Source: Clostridiales bacterium (GTDB lineage: Bacteria; Bacillota; Clostridia; Oscillospirales; Oscillospiraceae). From it: 30,238 bases of DNA. The stretch is taken from positions 1 through 30,238 of the forward strand of contig SFIY01000021.1 of assembly GCA_004555205.1 (NCBI GenBank). The letters are read 5' to 3'. This document shows, in pieces, positions 23,780-30,238 of this stretch (positions within the stretch are counted from its first letter, which is position 1; the number at the start of each line of letters is the position of its first letter). The notes under the pieces were generated by a model. It made no database searches, was not told the origin of the DNA, and saw nothing but the letters and a program-made list of their open reading frames with translations. The translations under genes were made by a program, and so were the position numbers.

Positions 23780-24691
23780 TTACTTGATGCAAAGAGCGGC
23801 ACGGAAGCCGGTGTTGTGGAAAGCGCGGAAATGATGCATACCGCAGCGATAGGAAACGGGGCAGTAGAAGCCGTCGTAATAGTAATTACCGCCTCGAATC
23901 ACATACAGTCTCTTGCCGTTTTGTTCCTGTGTCCATTCGTCCACATTACCTGCCAGGTCATAGATGCCGTTGACGGCCCAATCCTCGCATTTTCCGGTTT
24001 CCACCACAGCACGGGGGCCATTCACCGTATTCCAGTGATTGCCCCACCTGGTGGAATCCTCCGCAATGGCTTTGAGATCCAAAGCCCCGGATTGTATCAA
24101 CCACGCCAGTATGCAGTCGTACTCTGCGCCGTAAGTCAGGTGGCTCTTAACAGCGGTGCCGTTTTCAAGGGCGGCGGCCAGCTCCTTGGCCTCGCTGTAA
24201 TTCACATCCACCCAAGGCATGGCGCCCTTTACTGCCTGCGGCTTGCCGTCGGCGCTCTTGGAAATATTGTAGCGGGAAATATAGAAGCCGCCGTATTTTT
24301 TCACGCTCTCAAGCTGCTCCTGCAGTTCATCGCTCATAGGTTCGTGGAAATCCGTATTGGAAAATTTGTCATCCTGATAAGATCTTCTGCCGAATTTTTC
24401 CGTAAAGTCCTCGCCATTGAGCGTACCGTCTGCATCGAGGCATCCCACAGGGATCCAGACAAACTGACTGCCGTCAGCACAGCGCTCAATCACATAGCCG
24501 TTGTTCCATTCACCGCAAACATATTGGTACCCCTCCGGAATCGGCGGATTATCATAGCGCTCCGAGTACACATTGGCGGCAACAACACGATTCAATGCTT
24601 TGATGATCAGCTCGCGATTGTCTCCTTCGGAAACCTCGAATACGATCCCTTCCTCAGCCTCAAACACAAATTTGTTATATCGATGTTCCAT
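23780..24691 (-). CDS. FGE-sulfatase / C-type-lectin-fold protein; candidate target of a diversity-generating retroelement
   Basis: A 303-residue protein with a formylglycine-generating-enzyme-like domain: PIPEGYQYVCG near residue 50, GSQFVWIPVG near 75, GGFYISRYNIS near 135, GIYDLAGNVDEWTQ near 243, and RGG...TGFRAAL at the end. FGE catalysis needs paired cysteines that are not evident. The last 35 residues (from Arg266) read like the variable region of retroelement target proteins. Between residues 270 and 293 about 16 codons are NNC or NNT types (Tyr, Asp, Phe, Cys, His, Gly, Arg, Asn) reachable from AAY template codons, within fixed PVS, R and TGFRAAL anchors. Such proteins bind diverse ligands. 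No reverse transcriptase or template repeat lies in this window. No signal peptide is visible. Confidence 0.8.
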   Translation of the reverse strand: MEHRYNKFVFEAEEGIVFEVSEGDNRELIIKALNRVVAANVYSERYDNPPIPEGYQYVCGEWNNGYVIERCADGSQFVWIPVGCLDADGTLNGEDFTEKFGRRSYQDDKFSNTDFHEPMSDELQEQLESVKKYGGFYISRYNISKSADGKPQAVKGAMPWVDVNYSEAKELAAALENGTAVKSHLTYGAEYDCILAWLIQSGALDLKAIAEDSTRWGNHWNTVNGPRAVVETGKCEDWAVNGIYDLAGNVDEWTQEQNGKRLYVIRGGNYYYDGFYCPVSYRCGMHHFRAFHNTGFRAALCIK

Positions 24692-24748
24692 GCTTTTTCC
24701 TCCTCATCGTCTTTTTGCTAATACTACGGTGAAAAGTACCAACTGCTT

Positions 24749-24783
24749 ATGAGGATAATACCTCATCTTTATCCTTTTGTCAA
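24749..24783 (-). promoter_or_regulatory. Strong promoter of the FGE-like gene with inverted repeat around the -10
   Basis: On the minus strand, perfect TTGACA (24778-24783), a 17-nt spacer, then TATTAT (24755-24760). The -10 is exactly flanked by the arms ATGAGG (24749-24754) and CCTCAT (24761-24766), making a 6-bp inverted repeat centred on it. It may be an operator. Confidence 0.75.
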
Positions 24784-24793
24784 TAAACCCAAA

Positions 24794-24844
24794 TAGGAGG
24801 CGGGATTATTTAGAAGGCAGGATTATTTAGGAGGCGGGATTATT
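24794..24844. repeat. Three tandem copies of a 17-nt unit
   Basis: TAGGAGGCGGGATTATT, TAGAAGGCAGGATTATT and TAGGAGGCGGGATTATT lie head to tail with no spacers. Copies 1 and 3 are identical; copy 2 differs at two positions. They lie just upstream of the -35 of the FGE-like gene. Confidence 0.85.
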
Positions 24845-24867
24845 GTACCCGATCATCCGATGAAGGG

Positions 24868-24973
24868 GAATCAACCGATAAGGGAGTCACCCTGCCGTGC
24901 GATCAACCGATAAGGGAGTCACCCTGCCGCGCGATCAACTGATGATGGGAGTTACCCTACCGGGCGATCAACT
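24868..24973. repeat. Three tandem copies of a 32-33-nt unit plus a partial copy
   Basis: Units at 24868-24899, 24900-24931 and 24932-24964 share CGATCAACCGATAAGGGAG (first 19 nt of the unit) followed by TCACCCTGCCG; the first begins with GA. The third copy has diverged, and a partial CGATCAACT follows at 24965-24973. A degenerate half-copy may precede at 24850-24867. Each unit contains AGGG...CCCT. Units are contiguous, so this is not a CRISPR array. Confidence 0.8.
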
Positions 24974-24997
24974 TCGACTCGTCCTTCCCCACCGTCT

Positions 24998-25032
24998 AAA
25001 AAAGCGAAAGCCCCATCTTACGATGGGACTTT
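24998..25032 (-). terminator. Terminator of tmRNA
   Basis: On the minus strand, AAAGTCCCATC / GATGGGGCTTT (one T-G pair) with loop GTAA, then six Ts after a short linker. It begins 9 nt past the tmRNA 3' end. Confidence 0.8.
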
Positions 25033-25040
25033 CCCTTTTT

Positions 25041-25389
25041 TGGTGGAGATGAGGGGAGTCGAACCCCTGTCCGAAAGCGCTTTAACAAGACTTTCTCCGG
25101 GCGCAGTCAAGTTTTATGGATTCCCTCCTCGCAAAGGCACTTGACAGACTTCACGATTCGGTAGAGTCATGATGCGTGGGCGGGGCAACTCTTAGCCGCC
25201 TCACGGACGCCACATAAACGACGCCTTCCCCGGCCTGTGGCCACTCCGGTTCAGACGGTCACTGCTTAAGCAGCGACAGCAACAGTATTAGTGTTGTTAT
25301 TTCATTTATAATTTGCCCGTTTTAAGGTGGTCAGGCGCCACCGCCCGCTTATCCGGCCTCCACACCCCCGTCGAAACCGGTACATCCCC
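25041..25389 (-). ncRNA. ssrA: tmRNA (transfer-messenger RNA)
   Basis: The 3' end reads GGGGTTCGACTCCCCTCATC then TCCACCA, with encoded CCA. The 5' end GGGGATG pairs with CATCTCC as a 7-bp acceptor stem (one G-U), and GGTTTCGACGGGGGTG is the D-loop-like segment. The mRNA-like part ends at 25266-25268 (TAA). The reading frame before it, starting AAT AAC AAC ACT, gives the tag NNNTNTVAVAA after the charged alanine, of the usual ClpXP-degraded type. The exact resume codon is inferred from the frame. It rescues stalled ribosomes together with SmpB, whose gene lies two genes upstream in the same direction. Confidence 0.95.
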
Positions 25390-25395
25390 ATATAG

Positions 25396-25415
25396 CCCGC
25401 CCGGTCAGGGGCGGG
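25396..25415 (-). other. GC-rich hairpin immediately upstream of tmRNA
   Basis: CCCGCCC / GGGCGGG with a 6-nt loop, ending 7 nt before the mature tmRNA 5' end. It could end or stabilise the upstream ppi transcript, or form part of the tmRNA precursor leader. No separate promoter for tmRNA is clear. Confidence 0.5.
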
Positions 25416-25444
25416 AAGTAAACGCAATAAAGAAAAGCAAACGC

Positions 25445-25984
25445 TTATCTGTGGAAAGGATCCGGCAGCTTGTCGGGTTCGGGATACTCGATGCCCTTGG
25501 TGTCCACGGTGACAGACTTCATCACCTGGGGCTTCTTGGGCTTGTTGGTCATCATGTTGCGGGGCTGTGAGGCAATGGCGTCCACTTCCTCCATCCCCTC
25601 GATGACCATACCAAACGCGGCATACTGCCCGTCCAGATGGGGAGAATCCTTGTGCATGATAAAGAACTGGCTGCCGGCGCTGTCCATTGCCTGGGCGCGT
25701 GCCATGGAGAGCACACCGCGGGTATGGCGCAGATCATTGGCAAAGCCGTTGGCGGCAAACTCACCCTTGATGCAGTAGCCGGGCCCACCCATGCCGGTGC
25801 CGTCGGGGCAGCCGCCCTGGATCATGAAACCGTAAATACAGCGATGGAAGATCAAGCCGTTATAGAACCCGCTGTTGGCCAGACTGATGAAATTGCGCAC
25901 ACTCTGAGGCGCGATGTCGGGATACAGCTCGGCAACGATCTTGTTGCCGTTTTCCATTTCAATCGTAACAATCGGATTATTCAT
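25445..25984 (-). CDS. Cyclophilin-type peptidyl-prolyl cis-trans isomerase
   Basis: A 179-residue protein with the cyclophilin core: APQSVRNFISLANSGFYNGL, FHRCIYGFMIQGGCPDGTGM (the conserved FHR and QGG), and SAGSQFFIM with the conserved QFF. It catalyses proline isomerisation in protein folding. No signal peptide is present, so it is cytoplasmic. I chose the ATG 25982-25984 (AAGGAG 7 nt upstream); the ATG at 25985-25987 would leave only 4 nt. It lies between smpB and ssrA in the same direction and is probably co-transcribed. Confidence 0.92.
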   Translation of the reverse strand: MNNPIVTIEMENGNKIVAELYPDIAPQSVRNFISLANSGFYNGLIFHRCIYGFMIQGGCPDGTGMGGPGYCIKGEFAANGFANDLRHTRGVLSMARAQAMDSAGSQFFIMHKDSPHLDGQYAAFGMVIEGMEEVDAIASQPRNMMTNKPKKPQVMKSVTVDTKGIEYPEPDKLPDPFHR

Positions 25985-26011
25985 CATGCAGCTCCTTTTT
26001 TGTTGGTTCAC

Positions 26012-26470
26012 TCAGCGATTTTTACGCGCACGGTCCATTTCGCGTTTGGCGTCTCGCTCGGCAATGGATTGCCGCTTATCGTAGTTCTTTTTGCCCTTGC
26101 AAAGGCCCACTTCGATCTTCACATGGGAATCCTTAAAGTAGACGGACAGCGGAATCAGGGCATAGCCGTCCTGCTTTTGCAGATCGTGCAGCCTGCGGAT
26201 CTCCCGCTTGTGCATCAAAAGGCGTTTGGGCCGATCAGGGTCCTTGTTAAAGATATTCCCCTGCTCATAGGGCGAGATATGCATATGGTGGACGAAAATT
26301 TCGCCGTTCTTGACCACGCAGTAGGCATCCTTCAGATTCAAGGCGCCGCCGCGGATGGACTTGACCTCCGTGCCGAACAGTTCCACCCCTGCCTCATAGC
26401 GATCCTCCACGAAATAATCGTGGTAAGCCTTGCGGTTTTGCGCCGCGATCTTAATACCGGTTTTTTGCAT
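26012..26470 (-). CDS. smpB: SsrA-binding protein SmpB
   Basis: A 152-residue protein with the SmpB motifs: NRKAYHDYFVEDRYEAGVEL, GTEVKSIRGGALNLKDAY, HISPYEQGN, RPKRLLMHKREIRRL, YFKDSHVKIEVGLCKGKKNYDKR split across the barrel end, and the basic C-terminal tail ending DRARKNR. It binds tmRNA and places its tail in the mRNA channel of stalled ribosomes. Length is normal. The ATG at 26468-26470 follows AAGGAGGTCCTCC. It has its own promoter (26500-26528), and ppi and ssrA follow in the same direction. Confidence 0.97.
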   Translation of the reverse strand: MQKTGIKIAAQNRKAYHDYFVEDRYEAGVELFGTEVKSIRGGALNLKDAYCVVKNGEIFVHHMHISPYEQGNIFNKDPDRPKRLLMHKREIRRLHDLQKQDGYALIPLSVYFKDSHVKIEVGLCKGKKNYDKRQSIAERDAKREMDRARKNR

Positions 26471-26499
26471 GGAGGACCTCCTTTCATGAGTGTCAGCTT

Positions 26500-26528
26500 A
26501 GTATAGCATAATTTGCACACGCTTGCAA
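26500..26528 (-). promoter_or_regulatory. Promoter of smpB
   Basis: On the minus strand, TTGCAA (26523-26528), a 17-nt spacer, then TATACT (26500-26505), about 30 nt upstream of the start. Confidence 0.8.
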
Positions 26529-26584
26529 GAGGAGAAGTTCTCCGTGTTTTTGGGAAAAATACGCAGGGTTTGTCACCTTTTGGC

Positions 26585-26623
26585 AAAAAAGAGCGGCGCT
26601 CTCAAATATGAGGGCGCCGCTTT
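26585..26623 (-). terminator. Terminator of the Cna-B protein fragment
   Basis: On the minus strand, a 13-bp stem with one mismatch, AGCGGCGCCCTCA / TGAGAGCGCCGCT, followed by six Ts. Confidence 0.8.
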
Positions 26624-26659
26624 CGTCCGTCATGCGACGGTATTCACTTGTTTTTCACC

Positions 26660-27193
26660 TTATGCCGAGCGCTTGCCATGCTTCTTGGGGACAAACACCA
26701 TAGTGCAGACACCGGCCATAGCCATCACAGCCAGGACGATATACAGTACCATGTTGGAGCTGTCGCCGGTCTGGGGCGCCGGAGCGGGTTCAGGATCGAC
26801 ATTGGAGCCGGGATCGACAGTGGGAGCGGGAACCAACGTATTGGTGATAATCAGGCCACCGTTTGCGTCGGTGCTGTAAGCAGCGGTGTAGCCCTCCACG
26901 GCCTTTTCTTCCACCGTGTAGACGATCGCCTTGCCGTTAGCATAAGCGGGCATATCGAGCAGGCTGCCGGCCCAGTTGTCCGCTGCCGTCAGTTCCATGC
27001 TTTCCACGACCTTGCCGTCAGCCAGCACATTCACCGTAATGCTCTCGGGGCGGTCAGCCTCGGTGTCATCCTTCCAAACCTTTGTCACATAGATATTGGT
27101 CGTTGCGGGAACATGGGTGTTGGTAATAGTCATGCCGTCCACATCGGCTTCATAGCCCTCTGCCACATTCACTTCTTCCACGGTGTAGACAAT
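26660..27193 (-). pseudogene. 5'-truncated Cna-B-domain surface protein with sortase anchor
   Basis: The 173-residue reading frame starts inside a Cna-B domain (IVYTVEEVNVAEGYEAD then TITNTHVPA) and contains one complete Cna-B repeat (NIYVTKVWKDDTEADRPES ... IVYTVEEKAVEGYTA ... ITNTLVPAP). A Pro-rich linker then leads to a sortase-type end: PQTGD, a hydrophobic segment, and the basic tail KKHGKR. In frame with the Cna-B repeat, the sequence becomes unrelated upstream of about 27193 and meets a TAG at 27212-27214. No signal peptide, ribosome site or plausible start exists. Wall-anchored adhesins of this type normally have a signal peptide and several repeats, so the 5' part is lost. The only in-frame start is a GTG within the domain. 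Confidence 0.8.
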
Positions 27194-27421
27194 AGATACC
27201 CCTCTCCGATTCTATTCCATTATGTCACCGTTTTTTTACGCAAAAACGCGCTGTATTCCCGTCATTATGCACCAATATACAATATTTCCATCGTTTATCT
27301 CGCCGTTTGACACGCTGCTTTTTGATGCCGTACTGCAGTCAAATTCACTCCCGCGAGGAAACGCGTTATGGCGCAAAATGCCTCCCCCTGCCGCACACTG
27401 CGGCATCTCTGATCGCATATA

Positions 27422-27457
27422 AAACCACCCGATGACCGTTCGATCACCGGGTGGTTT
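27422..27457. terminator. Stem-loop in the scar between Cna-B and hsdR remnants
   Basis: AAACCACCCG / CGGGTGGTTT, a 10-bp stem with a further TGA/TCA pairing inside the loop. It is A/T flanked on both strands and can terminate either way. Confidence 0.75.
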
Positions 27458-27499
27458 CTGCTTCATCAAAGCGTTTTCAGCAGGGCCGTGCAGCCCTGG

Positions 27500-28816
27500 T
27501 CTTTTTGTCTTTCTTCAAAAGCGGTGTTCCTGTGAAACCAATAAATATTGCATTGGGGAGGATCGCCTTCATAGCCTCGTGGAGCTTGCCGGACACAAAA
27601 CTACGATATCGCCCTTTGCAGAAAAATCCTTGGGCAAGGCGTTTTTCAGATCTTCAATGTATTTTTCGTAATCCGTTTCCGAGCTGTCACTGCCACGCTT
27701 TCCGAACTTATGTACCAGGGAACACAAAAGACGGTCATCAAAAGCATTAAGACGCTCGAGAAGATCTTTCCCGCTCTTGGTGCGGACGATATTTTCGTCC
27801 ACACCCTTATAATTCTTTTCAATCTGCTCGTCCAATTCCTCGCGGTCGGTGACAACCAATACGCGAGCATTGGGGTTGTTCGCCAGAATCCACTTAGAGA
27901 GCCACACCATAGTCAGACTCTTTCCGCTGCCTTGAGTATGCCAGACGATGCCGCCGCATTTCTTGTCCGTCAAACGATGCTGCGCCCGTTTGATAGCGTA
28001 GTACTGATTATAGCGGCATACCTTTTTGATGCCCTTATCAAAGATCACAAAGTTGTGGATCAGATCAAGGAAACGCTTTTTATAAAACAACGCAAAAAGC
28101 TGCTTTTCCAACTTGCCGGGAATACTCTCGCAATATTCCTCAACCTCAATATCCACAATATTGCGCTCTGACTGATGCTCGGAAAATCCGTCGTCTTTCC
28201 ATTCCAGATAGTGCTTTTCCGGGGTAAGCAGCGTACCATAGCGCAAGCCCTCACTGTCGTTACCGGCCATGCAGAACTGAATGGTGGTAAAGAAATCTTC
28301 GATGAAATTCGCCTTCTGGTTGGTCAGATTCTGACGGATGCCGTTGGACACGGATACGCTGCTCTTTTTCAGTTCGATCACCGCAAGGGCGATGCCGTTT
28401 ACATAAAGAACGATATCCGGACGCTTGGTGTTGTTGCTTACAATGGTGACTTCCTCCGCGATATAGAAGTCGTTTTTACTGACATCTTCAAAGTCAATAA
28501 AATAAACTGTCTTGGGGGACTGCTCCACGGACTCCTTGACCTTGGCACCGTATTTCAGCAGACTGTAAACCTCTTTGTTGGCATGGTACAAGCCCTGCTG
28601 CAGGTTGGTGGAGGTCTTAACCAAGGCATCCACTGCATTGGATGCAAGCTTTTCGGAGTAGCCTTGTTTCAGCAGCCAGGCATGCAGCCGCTCCTGCATG
28701 ATATTGCGGTTTTCGCTGTCATGCAGGTTGCCCAGATATGTATAGTGCAGCTTGTCCCGAAAGAACTTGACCACATGGTTTTGAGTTTTGCGCTCGCTGT
28801 CGCCAATGTTGGGCAT
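27500..28816 (-). pseudogene. hsdR: Type I restriction enzyme R subunit (HsdR), internally deleted and truncated
   Basis: The N-terminal 400 residues are typical HsdR. The PD-(D/E)xK nuclease has RPDIVLYV (Asp134) and VIELKK (Glu148, Lys150). The Walker A motif is WHTQGSGKSLTM (292-303) and VVTDREELDEQ follows (321-331). The frame goes off after GDIVV and ends at CPASSTRL (stop at 27569). A different frame then continues the family sequence, SGKLHEAMKAILPNAIFIGF then TGTPLLKKD, down to about 27500. So a short deletion (about 22 nt against the family consensus) has removed the DECH box and shifted the frame. The remaining 600 or so residues of a normal 1,000-residue HsdR are absent. Start ATG 28814-28816, RBS AGGAGG. 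It cannot restrict DNA. Confidence 0.88.
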
Positions 28817-28827
28817 GGAGCCACCTC

Positions 28828-29625
28828 CTAATTCTCACAACAACTTTGACAAAACGCTTTGCCAAATTCAGTGAGTTCAATTAACCCTTTCGAGAACGTG
28901 ATATCAGTATTCTCCTTGCCTCCGAATGAGGCCGCAAGATCTTTATACACCGAATCTTCATAAAAGACATTGTATCGCTCATCAGGCTTTACCACCTGAT
29001 CATATCGGATTTTAATAATACCAAGACGGTCAAGATTTTGAAGGCTGGCATTTAGAATATCAGTATCGTTAAACAATGGGAAAAGATCAATTGAGTAATC
29101 AACAAGGAGTTCATGAAACGTTTTGCTTTCCTTGAAATTAAGCCGAACAGTAACGATCGGAAGTGCAGATTGCCTTTGTTTCATTGCCTCAAGAGCTTTG
29201 GCATCCATAGGTGATAGCTGCTTGATCATGTCCACAAAGGATGGGTGTACATGAGTTTTAGTGTCAATATTCATAGAAGAGACGAGTAGATTTGCATACA
29301 GTTCTCGAAGCTCTTCGCTGTCATAGCAGTAACTTAGTTGCTGCACAGCAGGAATTGCAACATAGGGTTCTGGTTCAGTCAACTTTTCTTCGGGAATGGT
29401 TTTAGCTTTTTCCTGCACTGCCTGAGCGGTTAGACGAATGCTTTCCTCACCGTTAATGACCCACTTTTCCCATTTGCCGAGCCATACTCCAATAGTACGA
29501 GGAACAAGACTAAGGGTATTTCCTAAAGACTTTGCGCTCGGATGTGCAAGGTCATCATATGCTTTTTCAAGAACGCCACTTGACTGGTCGATAACCTGTC
29601 CTATCAAACTTTTCTCTTCGTTCAT
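28828..29625 (-). CDS. DUF4393 (Abi-alpha) family protein
   Basis: A 265-residue protein with the DUF4393/Abi-alpha pattern: PSAKSLGNTLSLVPRTIGVW near residue 28, PYVAIPAVQQLSYCYDSEEL and LRELYANLLVSSMN near 87-117, VHPSFVDMIKQLSPMDAKAL, and a C-terminal domain ending LTEFGKAFC. The family is linked to abortive infection and occurs near restriction systems; its mechanism is unknown. It ends 11 nt before the hsdR start, so they form one transcript. AAAGGAGGC precedes the ATG at 29623-29625. The open frame appears intact, unlike its hsdR partner. Confidence 0.82.
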   Translation of the reverse strand: MNEEKSLIGQVIDQSSGVLEKAYDDLAHPSAKSLGNTLSLVPRTIGVWLGKWEKWVINGEESIRLTAQAVQEKAKTIPEEKLTEPEPYVAIPAVQQLSYCYDSEELRELYANLLVSSMNIDTKTHVHPSFVDMIKQLSPMDAKALEAMKQRQSALPIVTVRLNFKESKTFHELLVDYSIDLFPLFNDTDILNASLQNLDRLGIIKIRYDQVVKPDERYNVFYEDSVYKDLAASFGGKENTDITFSKGLIELTEFGKAFCQSCCEN

Positions 29626-29710
29626 TACAAAGCCTCCTTTATAACAATCTGATTATACATGCCAAAACTGTTACAGCATACCGCGTTTGCTTCCCACGTT
29701 TGAACAATTA

Positions 29711-30238
29711 TTACGTATCAATCCCAAACCAAATGCAAACAAGAGCACCGATTACAACAACAGCAATCGGAACCAATATTTGCCAGAAAAGCTTGGACAC
29801 CACTTTTTCTTTTTCGGGTGCGGGATTGGATATTTCACACTCAGTCTCAATAGCGTTCTTTGATCCAATGGCGCTGTTTGAAATCTTATTACCGTCACCA
29901 ATATGGACACTGTTATCCTCATACTGAATAACGGTAGGAGGCGACGTGCGAGGGGAAGCCTTTTTCTTGGCAAGAAGTGCATCGCGCAGACTAATTACCA
30001 ACATTTCATCTTCCGAGGACAGTATGAATTCCTGCTGCTCTGATCCAGACGAACGATTCGCGTAAATGCTCACAAGTGTCTGAATCCAATTTTTCGAGAC
30101 AAAAGCGGTCATGGTTTTCACGCGGATGGTCTTTCCAAAAGCATATTTTTTGAATTCGTCAATGGATTTGCACTCATATGACATATCTTCTGAATAAAAT
30201 GAGATCACACAATTAAGAGTAAGATTATTTCGGTCTTC
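29711..30238 (-). CDS. Putative tail-anchored protein in the defence region, partial at the 5' end
   Basis: The reverse frame is open from the right edge to the stop at 29711 (175 residues visible). The first 70 residues are a mixed alpha/beta region. The middle contains the polar repeat-like stretch YEDNSVHIGDGNKISNSAIG (residues about 105-125). The C-terminus is a single hydrophobic helix LFWQILVPIAVVVIGALVCI followed by FGIDT, making it a likely C-terminal membrane anchor. A GTG at 30206-30208 without a clear ribosome site is possible, but the gene probably begins outside the window. It lies 85 nt upstream of the DUF4393 gene. No family is recognised; a role in the defence locus is inferred only from position. 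Confidence 0.55.
   Translation of the reverse strand, partial: EDRNNLTLNCVISFYSEDMSYECKSIDEFKKYAFGKTIRVKTMTAFVSKNWIQTLVSIYANRSSGSEQQEFILSSEDEMLVISLRDALLAKKKASPRTSPPTVIQYEDNSVHIGDGNKISNSAIGSKNAIETECEISNPAPEKEKVVSKLFWQILVPIAVVVIGALVCIWFGIDT

Larger units (their letters stand above)
24692..25040. other. Intergenic region between the FGE-like gene and tmRNA
   Basis: About 350 nt without a gene. It holds the FGE-like gene's promoter and ribosome site (GAGGAGG), two families of tandem repeats (24794-24844 and 24868-24973), and the tmRNA terminator (24998-25032). I find no reading frame with a ribosome site and no reverse transcriptase or template-repeat copy. Confidence 0.7.

Noticed and set aside
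24868..24973. Possible CRISPR array
   Set aside because: The 32-33-nt units are contiguous and whole units repeat; there are no unique spacers and no cas genes.
25041..25075. Possible tRNA 3' end (GGGGTTCGACTCCCC, CCA)
   Set aside because: No anticodon arm or D arm at tRNA distance; the matching 5' acceptor strand lies 349 nt away and identifies tmRNA.

Overview
The window reads as chromosome of a Gram-positive Clostridia bacterium, probably a gut member of the Oscillospirales or Ruminococcaceae. The basis is the moderately high GC, AGGAGG-type ribosome sites almost everywhere, canonical 17-bp-spaced sigma-A promoters, a DUF1836 protein, a sortase-type Cna-B surface protein remnant, TnpV, and a Firmicutes-like tmRNA with an AVAA-type tag. 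The genus cannot be fixed from the sequence alone.

Layout. Positions 1-850 are the edge of a mobile element: TnpV plus a small partner protein running off the left end, followed by an AT-rich, hairpin-rich tail. Positions 948-2355 carry divergent SGNH hydrolase and DUF1836 genes, separated by a perfect 35-nt palindrome sitting on a promoter. Positions 2405-7379 carry a Na+/proline symporter, a TetR regulator, a MOP-family flippase and a transglutaminase-like protein, all on the minus strand.

Positions 7443-19868 form a compact minus-strand cluster of phage virion genes. In transcription order it has a zinc-ribbon protein, small and large terminase, portal, a Prp-type cysteine protease, scaffold, an N4-gp56-type capsid protein, a small conserved protein, a head-tail adaptor, a beta-propeller-like nozzle protein, a coiled-coil tail protein, a DUF859-like fibre and a peptidoglycan-binding virion protein. 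I find no integrase, repressor, replication, holin/endolysin, tape-measure or tail-tube gene and no att repeats. Housekeeping genes with their own promoters and terminators flank it. It therefore looks like a virion-only element: a domesticated or gene-transfer-agent-like short-tailed particle, or the fixed remnant of a podovirus-like prophage. Both the capsid protein and the scaffold begin with a ribosomal-protein-L27-like motif (xLQLFA), the kind of site Prp cleaves, and a Prp homologue lies between portal and scaffold.

Positions 19993-24691 carry a small membrane protein, an old-yellow-enzyme-type flavin/Fe-S oxidoreductase, an EamA transporter and a formylglycine-generating-enzyme-like (C-type-lectin-fold) protein. 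The C-terminus of that last protein has the codon pattern of a diversity-generating retroelement variable region. A 350-nt intergenic stretch with two families of tandem repeats separates it from the trans-translation locus smpB - ppi - ssrA (25041-26470).

The right end (26660-30238) is a decayed surface/defence region: a 5'-truncated Cna-B surface protein, an hsdR pseudogene lacking its DECH box, an Abi-alpha/DUF4393 gene, and a partial tail-anchored protein running off the right edge.
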